Positions 25,001 through 40,000 of a stretch of DNA of 64,000 bases are shown one piece after another (position 1 is the stretch's first letter; every line of letters begins with the position of its first letter). The notes beneath the pieces are model-generated. The model saw nothing but the letters and a program-made list of their open reading frames with translations, made no database searches and was not told where the DNA came from. Both the position numbers and the translations under genes were made by a program. Source of the stretch: Sipunculus nudus (Eukaryota > Annelida > Sipuncula > Golfingiida > Sipunculidae); the NCBI GenBank assembly GCA_026874595.1, contig CM049307.1:24462362-24526361 (forward strand). The letters are read 5' to 3'.

Positions 25001-28000
25001 TTGAAGGTTTAGATTGTACCTGTGCTGAGGAGGTTTGCGTCTTTACTAGTTATTGTATCTTTTTCATTGGGTGATGTATGTGATAAAATTGTGAACATGA
25101 CTTCAAAAGTTGATGATTTGACCCTGGCCTCAGTAGACCACTGGTCAGGTTACATTCATTCTCTAATTCAGTTCACTCAGCCACTGCTTTCAGAAACAAA
25201 GAGAGTCTGCTGCATACTGTGGCTTGGTAGTTGGCACAGGGCCAGAAATGTTCTGACAAGTGAGAGTGGGGTATTGCAGATTTCAGAATTTTCCAATCAA
25301 ATTTCAGACCAGTGATACCATTGATTTGAACATATTTTATTTGAAAAACTTCCAGTGTATTTTGAGAGTTGGCCTTTAGATAAGGAAGTGTTATTAAAAC
25401 TTTGGAAGGGGATTTTGTGAAAATAAATCCCTTGAAGGAGCTATGTGATCTGTGAGTGCTCTTTTTGTTAACATTGTCATCTATGTCTCTGTAGTGTGGC
25501 AAAATGTTTGGTTCTGTCATTTTACTTGGCACAAGCAGGGGGGTCCGAATGTGTGCCTGTTTTCTATGTGATGATCTTGTTTGGCCTTGTATAGTCTATG
25601 TAATGGGCATGTTTGTCCTTGTAAACAGTATGTATGGGGCATGTAGTTTTTAAGACTGAGTACACAAAAGTAGGTTTGGCCATCAGAAGACTGCTTATGA
25701 GACATGTTTACAGGTGACAGTTGTGACTGCTTTGGGGAAAACAACAGCGCAGTGTATAAACATGTGGTTTGAAGAATGATATTCACAGGCATAGTGCTTT
25801 CTGAATGGCTTGGGCCTGCTTAGTTCTTGTTTTTCCTAAATACCAGATGAGGCAGGGAGAGAAAAGCTGAGAGGCTACTGGTACAAATGGGTCTGAGTCG
25901 CATGGCCTATTGGCATTTGGTGAAGTGGCGGCAGATTGGTTCAGAAGGAGCAGACTTCTAACTCCCCACCCTGGTGGGGATATCCCAGTGCCTGCAGCGA
26001 CTGACTTTCGTCTGACTGGCTACATCAGGCTCCATTACTCCCGGGCTCATCATGGCTTTTCCATGCATCAGGCCCGGTATTAGCACCAGCCTTTTTATGC
26101 AGCCTTATAATTCAATTACACATGGATGTATCACAGAGGCCAGCTCAGCTGATTTGCTTTGAGCTTTTCCACCACCCAGCGCTGCTCGATACCAAAGGCC
26201 CAAGTTTGCGATTATATCACAATAATTGACTGGTACAAGCCACGCTGGAGTGACTGTTGTTATGCGTCTGACATTTGCCCGGAATCTTCACGGGGTATGC
26301 TCCATCCCAGTTGGTATTTGACATATTTTGGGCACTCAGTTTGGCTCAGTGCAGATGAATGATTTGACACATGGACAGAGGAGCTTCTGTGTACACCTTC
26401 ACATATTAGTGGAGCAGTATATCTTGGTCTGCTCTTAGTAACTTCCCCACTGATAAAAAACTGACAAGCTCCCGTGTCATGAGCAAAGAGAGAGAGAGAG
26501 AGGAGGAGAAAAAAACATGCTTTTTCCACATGTGAGTTCTGTGTATGTAATACACAGGAATAAACATACATAGTTGTTTTCTTACGTGGAGCACCTGCCT
26601 GCTTTCTGTTGGGTCTGTTTTTCCTTTGATGTGAATGTAGTCTTACCTGACTCTCAGTTTATAAGAATTAAAAAATTAAAAAAAGTTGAGCTGAACGATA
26701 ACTGGTTTCATCTTCAGCTCCAATGCCTGGGGGGTATAAATTTATAAATTTTCAGACTCATTGAAATGTTGAAGTTGGAGTTCCATTTCACACTCACCGA
26801 TCACCTGTTGTTTACCCAGTGAATCTTGTAAAGAGCGTGATACTTTACCAATAGTTGTTTATATGATAGGGCTGGCCACATGTTTATCATTATGTTTATG
26901 GATGAAAGAGGACCACTTAATTAATTACACTTTCAGCCACCAGAATCAGGTCCAGAGAGTTCACTGAAGTGTTCATGTGTTTGAAAATAGTGTAATCCTT
27001 TAAAATCACAAAAATACAATATGAAATTAAATAGTGTGAAATTAAAATTGTTATATGATAATCTATATAGTGTCTTACTGCATCCCTGAGTGGAAAGCAG
27101 TACAGACAATCATTGGACCACAGGCACAGGAAATGGTATTTTTATAAAGTAGCTATGTCACATTCAGATAGAATTAATAAAAAATAACATAGGTTCCCAT
27201 TTTTTGGCAGATTCCACTGTAATAATTTCTCCTGCAGGTGATGTCATGTTTTTATAACTGTTAGTTCGTTGGTTGATTAGTTAATTGTTTTGAAGGTTGG
27301 TTTGACTGTCAGTGACTCCTCAAAAAGTGATGAACAGATTTTATTTGTCTGGAGGGTTATGATAACACACAAGGAACAGTAGAGGTTATCTGGATCGATC
27401 ACCATGATTTATTTTTACCACTGCATTGTCACTCAGTTGTATTTTGGAAACCACAAGTGTAAATTTGTGAACAAGGTAAATGTGCATAGCACCTTATTGA
27501 AGCCACCTTTGTTCAGAAAAGAGGAGCTGACCTGTGATGAAACCATGGAGTTGGTAAACTCTAATATAGATTACTCTTTGCTTTGACTTATTCATTTCCT
27601 ATGCACTAATAGCATATCCACCCCATTTTGAGTAGGATCTTGGTAATATTCCAGATCTGGTGATCCATAATGTTGGTTGAGGTAGATATGCAGTCTCTGA
27701 CTACTTACTAGTTGTGCATCTGATGCTAGACATTTTGATAAGTAACGAATGTCCAGCCCTAAGCTCTGCTTGCTCTCTTAATTCTTGAGTATACCAGTGG
27801 TTATATACAAACAATTCCTTTTGAATTGTAACAGATAGTCATCAGATTATGATTTATGAAATACATGCTGTGAACATCAATACTCAACCAGATATTGAAA
27901 GTCTATTAGGTAGTCATTGAAATAGGACAATATTGTATGTGAAATGTAAAAAATATGCACAGATTGATTTTTCTTTTTTTTAAATGCATAGAAGTTTTTT

Positions 28001-31000
28001 TGTTAAATATTTAATAATAGTAATAAGCTACTGTTACCTCTGTTATATTACAGGTCGTTACTGTGGAACCAAGGTGCCTGAAAGCTTACTGACCTCGTCA
28101 GATAGCAGATTATGGGTAGAGTACAAGACTACAGACAGCAGCAAAAACAGAGGCTTTGAAGCCAAATATGAAGGTGAGTTACCGCTCTCCTGTTATGTGG
28201 CAGGCTGGATTAGGTGTTTTGGCAGCAAAAGTATGAATTCTCAAGATATACTTTTTCTGCATTAATTCAAGTTGTGATAAATCCCCTAAGGATAAGTTTA
28301 GGGAGAAATATTATTGTCAAAGATAGGCCTAGCTAGGTTTAGGCAGTTGGTTATTGACAAAATTATAGATGTTTAGTTTCACAAAGGCATTCATGTGTGA
28401 TTGTTCATAAGAGTAAACAGGGCTTTCAGGAACGTGGGGGTAAGTATATCTCTGATGCTCAAAATCTCTTACGGACAATTTCGTCATCAGGGTCCAAGCG
28501 TCAGATGGGATGAACAAATTGTTGGCTTGAGGAACAAGATGATAAAAGTTTGTTTTGTAGCAGTTACCAATCACTGCTGACTCTGCAGACAACTGACCCT
28601 TAAATGTAATCCAATAATCATAATAGCACCATTTCTAATCAAATAACGGTATTACACTGACATGAAATACAAAAAACTTATTTTAGATAACCCTCAAAAT
28701 TTGACACATATCACCTATCGTTAGGGTGCTCTAATCTCAGATGGGACCCTTCAATGTTTTGACATGAGTGTCCCAGACTCTTCAAATTTGCTTCCTATTG
28801 GAAGCCCTTATTAAGTAATTTGACTCGAGGATCAAGTCATGAGTGAAGGCTGGGGTTTCATTACTGCACTATAAAGGTACCCAGAGTCTTCATTTCAAAG
28901 TGCTCCTTTTACAACAAACATGACTTAAATATCACTTGTATCTTAATTTGGTCCATGTAAAAACATTTAGACTATATTTTTAGCTCAGCTGACTGTAAGT
29001 CATCTGAGCTATAGCAATCACTCTTTGTCCGTCGTCCGTCTGTCCGTCCGTGCGTCCGTCTGTCTGTCCGTCTGTCTGTTAACCTGGCACAAATCGTAAC
29101 CGCTGGACCTAGAATCTTATAACTTTACATTCTGAGAGGTCCATGAATAATCTCCTTGGAAACCAGAAATTAAGTCTCTGTTACCCATATCCTTCAAGCT
29201 ATGGGGCCTCAAAGTACCCCCCAGAATATTCAAAAATTTCATACAAAAACTTCAATATCTCATTAACTACATCACTGATGGTCATGATTTTTTGCATACA
29301 TATTGATCATGAGAAGCTTCATCACTGCATGCAGACTGGTGGCGCCACCTGTATTTATAGATTTTTTACGAATTTTATTCTCTATTTTTGAGACCTTAAA
29401 AAATGTGAACATCTGTTAACAGGGCACAAATTGTAAAGACTGGACCTAGAATCTTAATTCTTGACACACTGAGAGACCTACGAAAAGTCTCCATTGAAAC
29501 CAGAAATTTGGTCTCTGTTACCAATATCCTTCAAGCTATGGGGCCCCAAAGTACCCCCCAAGAATAGTCAAATATTTCATACAAAAATTTCAATATCTCA
29601 TTAACTACATCACTGATGGTCATTATTTTTTGCATACATATTGATCATGAGATGTTTCATCAGTGTCTGCAGACTGGTGGCGCCACCTGTATTTTTCCGA
29701 TTTTTTTCCGATTTTTTTTCTCTATTTTTTGAGACCTTTAAAAATGTGAACATCTGTTAACAGGGCACAAATCGTAAAGACTGGACCTAGAATCTTAATT
29801 CTTGACACAATGAGAGACCTATGAAAAGTCTCCATGGAAACCAGAAATTAGGTCTCTGTTACCAATATCCTTCAAGCTATGGGGCCCTAAAGTACCCCCC
29901 AAGAATAGTCAAATATTTCATACAAACATTTCAGTATCTCATTAACTACATCACTGATGGTCATTATTTTTTGCATACATATTGATCATGAGATGTTTCA
30001 TCAGTGTCTGCAGACTGGTGGCGCCATCTGTATTTTTCGATTTTTTTACGATTTTTTTTCTCTATTTTTGAGACCTTTAAAAATGTGAACATCTGTTAAC
30101 AGGGCACAAATCGTAAAGACTGGACCTAGAATATTCATTCCTGACACAGTGAGAGACCTATGAAAAGTCTCCATGGAAACCAAAAATTAGGTCTCTGTTA
30201 CCCATATCTTTCAAGCTATGGGGCCCCAAAGTACCCCCCCCCCCCCAGAATAGTCAAAAATTTCATACAAAAACTTCAATATCTCATTAACTACATCACT
30301 GATGGTCATTATTTTTTGCATACACATTCATCATGAGAAGTTTCATCACTTCCTGCAGACTGGTGGCGCCACCTGTATTTTTCGATTTTTTATGAATTGT
30401 TTTCGCTATTTTTGAGACCTTTAAAAATGTGAACATCTGTTAACAGGGCACAAATTGTAAAGACTGGACCTAGAATCTTCATTCCTGACACAGTGAGAGA
30501 CCTATGAAAAGTCCCCGTGGAAACCTGAAATAAGGTCTCTGTTACCCGTATCCTTTGAGCTGTGGGGCTCCCAATTAACCCCCAGAATAATGGAAAATTT
30601 GATAAAAACAAACTGCAACATCTCAATAACTACAAAACTGATGGTCATGATTTTTGGCATAAAAATTAATCAAGAGGTGTTCCATCAGTTCCTTCAGACT
30701 GGTGATGCCACCTGTATTTTTCAAATTTTTACAATTTTTTTTCTCTTATTTTTGAGACTTTTAAGGATGTAGTTATCTGTCAACAGGGTACAAATCGTAA
30801 CGACTGGACCTAGAATCTTCATTCTTGATACACCGGGAGACCCATGAAAAGTCTACATGGAAACCTGAAATTAGGTCTCTGTTACCCATATCCTTTGAGC
30901 TATGGCACTCCAAAGTACAGCTCAGAATAATGGAAAAATTTATACAAAAGCTGAAGTATCTGAACAACTAATGCAGCAATCGCCATAATTGTTTGTATCG

Positions 31001-34000
31001 ATGATCAGTTTCTGCAGACTGGTGGCACCACCTGTATTTGTTCGGGGTTTTTTTTTTCAAATTTTTTTCTCTATTTTTCAGACCTATAAAAATATGAACA
31101 TCTGTTAACAGAGCACAAATCATAACAACTGGACCTAGAATGTTCATTCTTGACACACTGGGAGACCCATGGAAAGTCTCCATGGAAACTTGAAATTAGG
31201 TCTCTGTTACCCATATCTTTCCAGCTATAGGACTAGGAAGTATCCCTCAGAATAATGGACAATTTGATACAAAAGCTAAAGTTTCTGAACAACTAATGCA
31301 GGGATCACCATGATTCTTTGCATGGATATTGATTATTGAATGTTTCATCTGTTTCTGCAGACTGGTGGCACCACCTGTTTTTGTTCAGGTTTATTTTTAA
31401 CAAATTTTTTTCTCTATTTTTGAGACCTTTAAGGATGCTGTCATCTGTTAACGTGGCACAAATTGTAACAACAGGACTTAGAATCTTCATTCTTGTTATG
31501 CAAGGAGGCCCATGAAAAGTGTCTGTGGAAACCTGAAATTAGGTCTCTGTTACCCATATCTTTCAAGCTATAGGACTCGGAAGTATCCCTCAGAATAATG
31601 GAAAATTTGATACAAAAGGTGAAGTATCTGAACAACTAATGCAGAGTTCACCATGATTCTTTGCATGGATATTGACCATTAAGTGTTTTTATTAGTTCCT
31701 GCAGACTGGTGGAACCACCTGTATTTTTTTTAAAGTTTATGCATTTTTTCTCTATTTTTGAGATATAAATACAGTCACAATCTTGGCCTGTTGGTTAATC
31801 TGTTTGATGCTTCAGTTGAATGGGTATATACTACGATTCAGATGATAAAATTTCCTTTGGCAAATCTCTTCCTAGTCAGCTGAGCGTCATGACCCATGGG
31901 TCACTTGTTAAAATATTGTCTTATGTATGAAGTATAGAACTTCAGAACCCATATTTTGTAGACATTTATATCACTCCGCTCTAATGTGCAGCCATAGATT
32001 TCAAGGACCTGTGATTAGCTTTCCATGTGTTATCGACCATCAGGAGTTTAATGACAGTTATACATCTGACTGAGTCAGACTTCATGGCAGGTTAACGGTG
32101 TAGAATATCATGTGGGAAAAGAGACACTTCTTTACGGGGCCTGTGTATACAGTAAGAAGCCATTACAGATTAGATTAGAGCCTGGGTTATCCTGGTGCAA
32201 GCAACCACAGGGGTTGAAGGGGAGTGTAGCAAGTTCACATGATTCACGCGTCAAGTCGATCTAATTCCTTTTACCAGACAACGTAGTAACTTAGTTATCT
32301 GTAAAGAGAGGTTTCACATAAGGCATTCTTGATGTGTATACCAGTCTGGCCTACTGGTTCTGAAAACCATAGCGAGCAGCTTGTTCATTGGGCCACAGTT
32401 TCTGTCATGGCTGCTGAAACTAGTGCTGGAGCTCTGTATATATGGGTTACCCCACTTCAGTTAATGGTACATGTTTTACCTACAAGATTCTCCACTTAAC
32501 ATTGAGTTGTAGACACATGTACACTTGTTGTCCATTAATTATGGTATTTCTTTTGTTTGTTAAGTCATCAGGTCCGTTTTTTGCACACATTGTAACTATT
32601 TATTTGGGCTGTACTGTTTTCCCTGGTGAAGTACCTGCCACTCTTTTATGTCAGTCTGAATCAGCCAAACGTCAGGTTTCTTGTGACTAATAGTTAATGG
32701 ACATTGTTTTGCTGTCAGGTATGACTGTGCATATACTGATTGGTTGTAATTTGACTTAAAAAGCAACAAGACATCTGCTGGTTCACAGAGAGAAGTACAC
32801 AACATGGCATGTTCATAACTTCATATTAGCAATGTATTTTTCCTGCCTAACACTGGTAGCTGATGAATATTGTTATTAAAGGTCACATAATTCATTTGTT
32901 TGTTATTTTCAGGATATTATAAATTCCTTATGTCATTTTTACACGCAGTTGATAAGTTCATCAGTCCATTGCTGATGTCTCTACAATAAAAATTCTTTCA
33001 GTCCGTTGCTGATATCTCAATGATATTGATTCTTTCAGTCTATTGCTGATATCTCAATGATATTGACTCTATCAGTCCATTGCTGCTGTCTCAATGATAT
33101 TGACTTTTTAGCCCATTGCTTACGTCTTAATGATATAGACTCTATCATTCCTTTGCTAAAATCTCAATGATATTGATTCTATCAGTCCATTTCTGATATC
33201 TCAATGATATCTGTAGATTCTATAAGTCAATTGCTGATATCTCAATGATATAGACTTGATTAGTCCATCGCTGATATCTCAATGTATAGACTCAATCAGT
33301 CCATTGCTGATATCTCAATGATATAGATTCTTCTTGTCATTGTTGGGAACATACACAAACTTCATTATGTCTTAGCTGACAATCCACTCCTCAGGCAGTG
33401 GTTAGATGTTGCAGCCATTCTTTATCTCCTTCGCTGTAACCACTGCATGTAAAGCAAGATCTCTCAGCTTCCCCAAGAGGCTGGCAAAAGGGAAAAGAAT
33501 TGTAAACAAACCAGTGAGAGCCAGGTGTCATATTGTGCATCAAACTCCAAGTATCGAACCTGCGACACCCTGTACCACGTTGTAATATCACTCTCTCATT
33601 AGTCTGATTACAATTCTTGGCATTGTGTCAGCCCTGGTGTAGAAACCTTGAAAAAATTACTATGTAAAACATTGGTTGTTTCAAAGGAGATCTGGAACAA
33701 CTAACAGCCAACTATAAGGATTACCTCTCAGGAAAACTCTTCATGTCATTGAGGAAATGATGGTTGACATGAATTTAATGCATTTTATATCAGTGTTGAC
33801 TTCACTTTGATTCTTTATGTCATTGTACATGAATTTGTTATGTCACTGTTGACATTACATGATGAAATTTACTGTATTAGCTGGCACATATCATGATTAT
33901 TGATATATTGACATGATAATGATGAATTATCTATATTTTTTCACTACAGCTGTATGTGGAGGAGAAATAGAAAAATCTGAGGGACATCTGTCAAGTCCCA

Positions 34001-37000
34001 GTTACCCAGACATCTACAAACCTAACAAAGATTGTGTGTGGAAAATTACCGTTCCTGAGAAGTACACAGTAGCCCTTAAGTTTCAGTCATTTGAGGTAGG
34101 TCATCCTGATATAGCTATTTATTGTGTGGCCTCAGACTGTTAATCTAAATTTCTTGTCATCATGCAAACCCCACAGGTTAATATATTATTTCTGATTCTG
34201 AAACAACTCCAACTAAAATGAATGCAAGCCGCCATTATCCCAGGTTCATTTGTGCACAAGTGACTGTGCATTTGTAAATATTCCTTGGTGATGTTCCTGA
34301 ATTCGGATCATGTGCCAGATCCACACCAACATCCAATCAATTCTTCATTGGCCATTTCCCACAAATTCTGTTCAAGAATGCGTGAGCTATGTTGTGAAAA
34401 AACTCTCACACTAAAATCACACACATGAACACAAGATGGATGCATACTCTCCTGGTGGATCAAGACAAAAACCTGTGCAGAGAAAAGGAGAAACTTCAGC
34501 TATTAAAAAGATTCTTTGTGCATGGAATGTGGATATGGCACCTAGAATATGAAAAGAAGTATCAAATACATTAATAAAGGGTGATTCCATATGTGTATTT
34601 GATGGCTGGCAGTTTGCATATTTCTATTTGTGGTAATAGTTTCATTAGTGATTTTTGCCTAATCCTCACAGTGTACCAGATGTGACAGAAAATATATATA
34701 TATGCAGGCTATACTGTACATATAACATCTGTCAACATTCACATCTGCATACTGCAGTCTGTTCCACATTCTGTCCATATAAAATCTTAGCTTGGGACAG
34801 CATCAAATTCATTGAAAAAATTGTGCATTTATTCCTGTTTACAGTTACTAGGCCAACTCAAGGGCAGGAAACCTTGAAAATATATATAAATTTATATTGT
34901 CATAAATGCTGTTTTAACAAAGAATTGACAGTTCTAATTTTATTAATTATATATAATAATTCCTAAACAGACCACTACTAACATGCTGATACTTGGAGTG
35001 GTATTTGAGATATGAGAGTTGCAAAGTCTAAAAAGAAATACATATAGTGTTTGTTCTGTGTAATAACTGAAGCTGTACAAACAGACAAAGAAAACACTTA
35101 ATCTGAATCAACTCCTTATCAACAAGGTTCCTCCAACAGGTGTCAGCACTTATGGTTATTCAGTTTAAAAAGGTCAAGCCAGATATACAAGAAGGCAGAT
35201 CTATCTTGCCAAAAGAACCAACTTTGCAAAATATGTAAAATACATTTTAAATACATATCTTTTGAGATGTGTTTATAGACAGATAAATGGAGAGCCAATG
35301 ATATCTAAATTTGCAGAGCTAAATTCAATAAACTCATGCATTTTTGCCACAAGAGCCTCAATGAGTCATCTCTGAACCATTTAAATACATTTATCCTTTT
35401 TTTGATCTTGTGTCCACAGACAGACAGATGGAGAGACAATGGAATCTTAAACTGGCAGAGCTAAAAAAAAACAACTGGTTGAAAACTGCAGAACATTTGA
35501 TGGTTCTATTCTAATACATGGGTGGTACAGACTGGCAGACTGTGGGGCTGAAACTTGATACAGTTTTTTTATATAGAACCAGTCAGGGGTCCTTAAGAAG
35601 TGTTAATTATCTGTGGCACAAAAAGCCAGAACAGACACCCTAGGGGATAACTTGATATGCTTCAAGGCCGTACTGTTTATGCAGTGTATGGCTTTGTGAC
35701 TAGGAGGACAGCCGTACCTGTAATGTATATATGTTCAGTGTCTGATTCAGTAGTAAAAACTCTTGGTTGTTATGGTTACATCAGACGAAGACTCATAACT
35801 CTGTGATTGCTGGTTTAGCTTTAAGTATAACAAAAACAGATGATAGCCTGTGAATGTGAAATTTTTTTAACCTTTTCATATCTTGTCTTTTGTCATTGAT
35901 TAGTCCCCCAGCACCATAGGAGGGAGGACTACTAAAATGGTCCACGTCCATCTGTTTCTCCTTCAATCTGTCCATCCATCCTGCATTTTTCTTTAACCAA
36001 ATATCCACATTCCATATAAGGAAACTTGAGCTTTAGGGACCAATTAATTGGCATTTTAATTTTGTAGAACATAGACAAAATTAAATTTTATAGGAAGTGC
36101 AGTATGGTATATGTTTTGACCCCTTCAATATTGTAGGCACAAGGGATAGAAAAAGGATAAATGAAATAGTAAAAATGATTTAATATTATTTAAGCTGTAT
36201 TTTGAATTATTAAAACCATGGAGAGTGTTCAAGTGATAATCAGTTTTCAAAATAATTAAAATTACCAGGTTTTGCTGGAACATACAATTCATTTGAATGC
36301 CCCAATAATTCTGGGTGGCAAATTAAAAAAAAAAAGCAGTTGTGATCAGAAATATCTGAAGAATGAAAGACTCTGGCTGATATATCAAGGTAAAGGACAT
36401 GAAAATACAAGTTCAGCCTGAATAATCTTAAGAATTTTTCCTCACCATTTATGGAGAGAATTCTTATTAATAGGTCAGTTTAATGTTTCAATCCTTTTCC
36501 CAGTGTATGAGTTGTTAAGGAGTCCCCCTTGTAAAATTATTGCTAAATTTCAGTAGATTCTCCAGTGGAGGAACACTTCATATTGCTGTTGATGATTATT
36601 ACTTTCACTAAATCTGCTCTGGGTCAGTTAAGAGGCTTGTCTTATCACAGAATCACTGGTGTAATTTGTTTTTCTAGTGTTGCCTTGATCCCATCAAATA
36701 GTATAAGCCCTGTCTGGTTGTCCATTTACGTCTAATGGACCTCGGCAGGTCCTGCACCATATTAATAGCGGCCAGCTGTGATGGAGGCAGGGGTTGAGTG
36801 TGTTGATTAATCAAAGGTTAGACACAACTCAGCAGCCAGTTGGAGCTTATAAAACCCTCCTCCCTCATCTCATGCTTACTTGGTTCTATTTCAGAAACCC
36901 ATTATTCCAATTGTGTCAAAAGTGGTGGCTTTTCTTGGGCTGCATGCCAAGTGCTGGTTGCCAGCTTTTTACAGGGTATAATAAAATGATCTGCCTGGAG

Positions 37001-40000
37001 CCTAGGCTTTGATTGAGTGCTGTTTCACCAGAGCTAATGATCCTAGCTGGTTCTTCTGAAAGCAGTGGGACTCGGCAGAACAGGGGGCTAATTGAAGGGC
37101 ATTATACAAGTAAAACACTAGCACAAATCTAGCAGTGACTTTAACAGGTGTTTAATTATCAAATAGCAGTGGAACCAGCAGTAAATTAATCATTTTCATA
37201 GTCCTGTTCTCTGCAACAACCAATGAACAAGCCAACCCATAAACAACCCTTACAAAAGTGTGAAAGCAAACATATTGTTACACTCCAAAATAGGAGCATG
37301 GACTCTCCAGAACTTCAGGAATTTCAAATATTTTAAGAATTTTGATGTTTTCATATTTGAAAAAAAAAACACGGATTGTGAATGTCAGCGTTTGACATGA
37401 TGTCAGAGTTAAATCAATTATGTCATAATCAATAAAAGTGTAAGATAACAGTGTCTGAATTCTTTCAAGTGATTTTGATTTATTGATTCATGAGATAACA
37501 TACTTTGATGAAATATTACAATGCATCAAATTTCACATGTTACTTTAAACTTTTAGAAAAAGATATATTTTCTTCAGAAAATTCAGATATCCTTGGATTT
37601 TATAGACAATTTTATTTTCCACAGGTAGAAAACCATGACTCTTGTATATACGATTATCTGGAGGTTCGAGACGGCCACCAGGAAGACTCGCAACTTCTTG
37701 GAAAATTCTGTGGATATAAAATACCTGAAGATATTCAGTCTACATCCAACAAAATGTATGTCAAGTTTGTCTCAGATAGTTCTGTCAACAAAGCGGGTTT
37801 TGCAGCCATGTTTGTTAAAGGTATGTGTCTTATATTGTGATGTTAAATAACATCAGTAATTGAAACATTTGCCCTCCTAGCATCGTATATGCTATTATGT
37901 CTTGTAATATTTTTTTCAGGAGAGTTGTCCAATAACATTTTTTACATTTTTCAACAATTTGTACTCTTTTTTTTTTTTTCAAAAAAGGTTTTATACCTAA
38001 TTCGCAAATAATACTCGCATGTATAGCATATATGTAAGGCTTGTCCCAAAAATCGTTACTGACTTTTTAATCAATATTTATCATGAATGAAGGAAATGAA
38101 GAAATATCATCTTGTAAAAGTCAGATAGGGTGCAGATAAATTCTTAAATTTAGATATTTTAAATATTTTATATTTTACATATATTTTAGATATTATTGTA
38201 GATTGCAAATGATGAGCTGCAACAGTGTAGAATTAATTCCCCCATTGCCAAAGTATGCAGTCATTTGAATATCAAATTTTTTTAGATGACAAGATAGAAG
38301 ATAATAAGAGTTAACCAAATTACCCATCTGTGTCAAAATCTGCAGGGTAAAATAATCATGTGGCTTGAACTTCTTGCCTGTATAATGCAGTGAGTAATAT
38401 AATGTCTGTGGCTGGACATGAATTGATATAATCCTGGCATTGTTATTTCAGAGTTTAATATAAAGTCTGCGGCTGGACATGAATTGATATAATCCTGGCG
38501 TTGTTGTTTCAGAGTTTTTTATAGCGTCTGTGGCTGGACTAGACTGGCCCAGTCAATGAAATGGCTCTTAATTGTTGCCTCTGACAGAGAAACCCAACGT
38601 TCTCTCACTGTATCGCACTCTCTGACCCTCTTATAAATTTCATCCACTGGTAAACTTGGGCCGTACCGGACAGTCAGCGCCACACATTACCGCCACGCTA
38701 AACTTTAAGGTCTTTCCTAGTGACATAGGGAGTAATTATAGTGGTCTTTCCCAGAATCTTTTTTTCAAAACCAACATGGGTTATCCAGTAACCGCTTATT
38801 TAGGGCTTCTAGCTTGCTATTTATATACCCATTGGATCAGTCTTAATATTTTAAGGTCCTCAGCTATTTTGAGTACGGCAAGACTTTCAACACTATATAT
38901 AACCCTCAGACTCAGAGCCAGTGTGTCACCGTTTATCAGACCATCGCTTTTCAAGGCAGGCCGGTTTGAAAATGTATCCCTAGCTCAGCCAATCAGCGTG
39001 AGATATTCAGGACCACAAGCGACAAACGCAGTCATGAACCGGCTGGCTGAAATGATCACGGCGATCAGCGTGTTGGCAACTTAACAGGTGCAAGACTTTC
39101 AAGTGTAACTTGAACACAAACAAATACACAGTACAAAATAGATGTGACAGTGTCTACAATGCACTTTCATTTGGCCCATGGACCGTAGTGTTCAACAGCG
39201 GAGATATATCATAGGACACGAAGATCCATGTATGGACTTTCTGAAAACATGATTTCAGTGCAAATGTTACCAAGCGGGTTGAGCTGACTATTACCAGTGT
39301 GACCGCTGCTGGCGCCCACATAGCAACAGGAGCCGTGAAGGCCTGATATGCAAATGTGAGGGAATTGTCAGGAGCCTTGTGACACCCTAATATGTAAATA
39401 TCAGGGATTCACCATGCGAACATTACAGGGCTTTATTGATAAGAGCTGGTACTTAGTTACGTCTAACGGTACATGAAACAAGGTTTTATTTTAAGCATTT
39501 TAGTAGTAAACGTAAATACACTAAAGCCCAGGCAGGGATATGGCTGAACATGAATTGATATAATCCTTGCATTGTTTTTTCAGAGTTTAATATAATGTCT
39601 GTGGCTGGACATGAATTGATATAATTCTGCCTTTGTTGTTTCAGAGTTTGATGAATGCTCCACCAGTGACCACGGTTGCCATGACATATGTGTGAATACA
39701 TTAGGGGGATTCCGATGTGAATGTGGCATTGGCTATGAGCTTAAATCTGATGGAAAAACATGTGAAGGTAGGTATCGATATGGTCATTTCATCATGAAAA
39801 TACAAACTCAGTGAATTTCTGTCCATATGAGTTGTAGGATACTCATTGTAAATCTCATTTTGAGCCTGTTTAGTTTAAACAATCATTTGATGCAAAGGGA
39901 GTTTATATGATATTGATCGTTAGTGTGTACTCTGATTGGGATGGTTGCAAGGATTGGTTTTGAGAATATATAGCTTTTGGAGTATGATTATAGTCAATTT

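Noticed and set aside
25173-25532. 119-codon minus-strand open frame
   Set aside because: No domain or repeat similarity was recognised, and a + strand frame overlaps it; average intron composition.
32958-33332. CRISPR-like regular repeats
   Set aside because: Repeats are adjacent without unique spacers, diverged, and the window is from an animal genome.
38656-39084. 142-codon open frame upstream of EGF1
   Set aside because: No recognisable domain, no splice-consistent extension, and it lies in an intron between decoy acceptor repeats. It could be TE-derived, but nothing supports a product.
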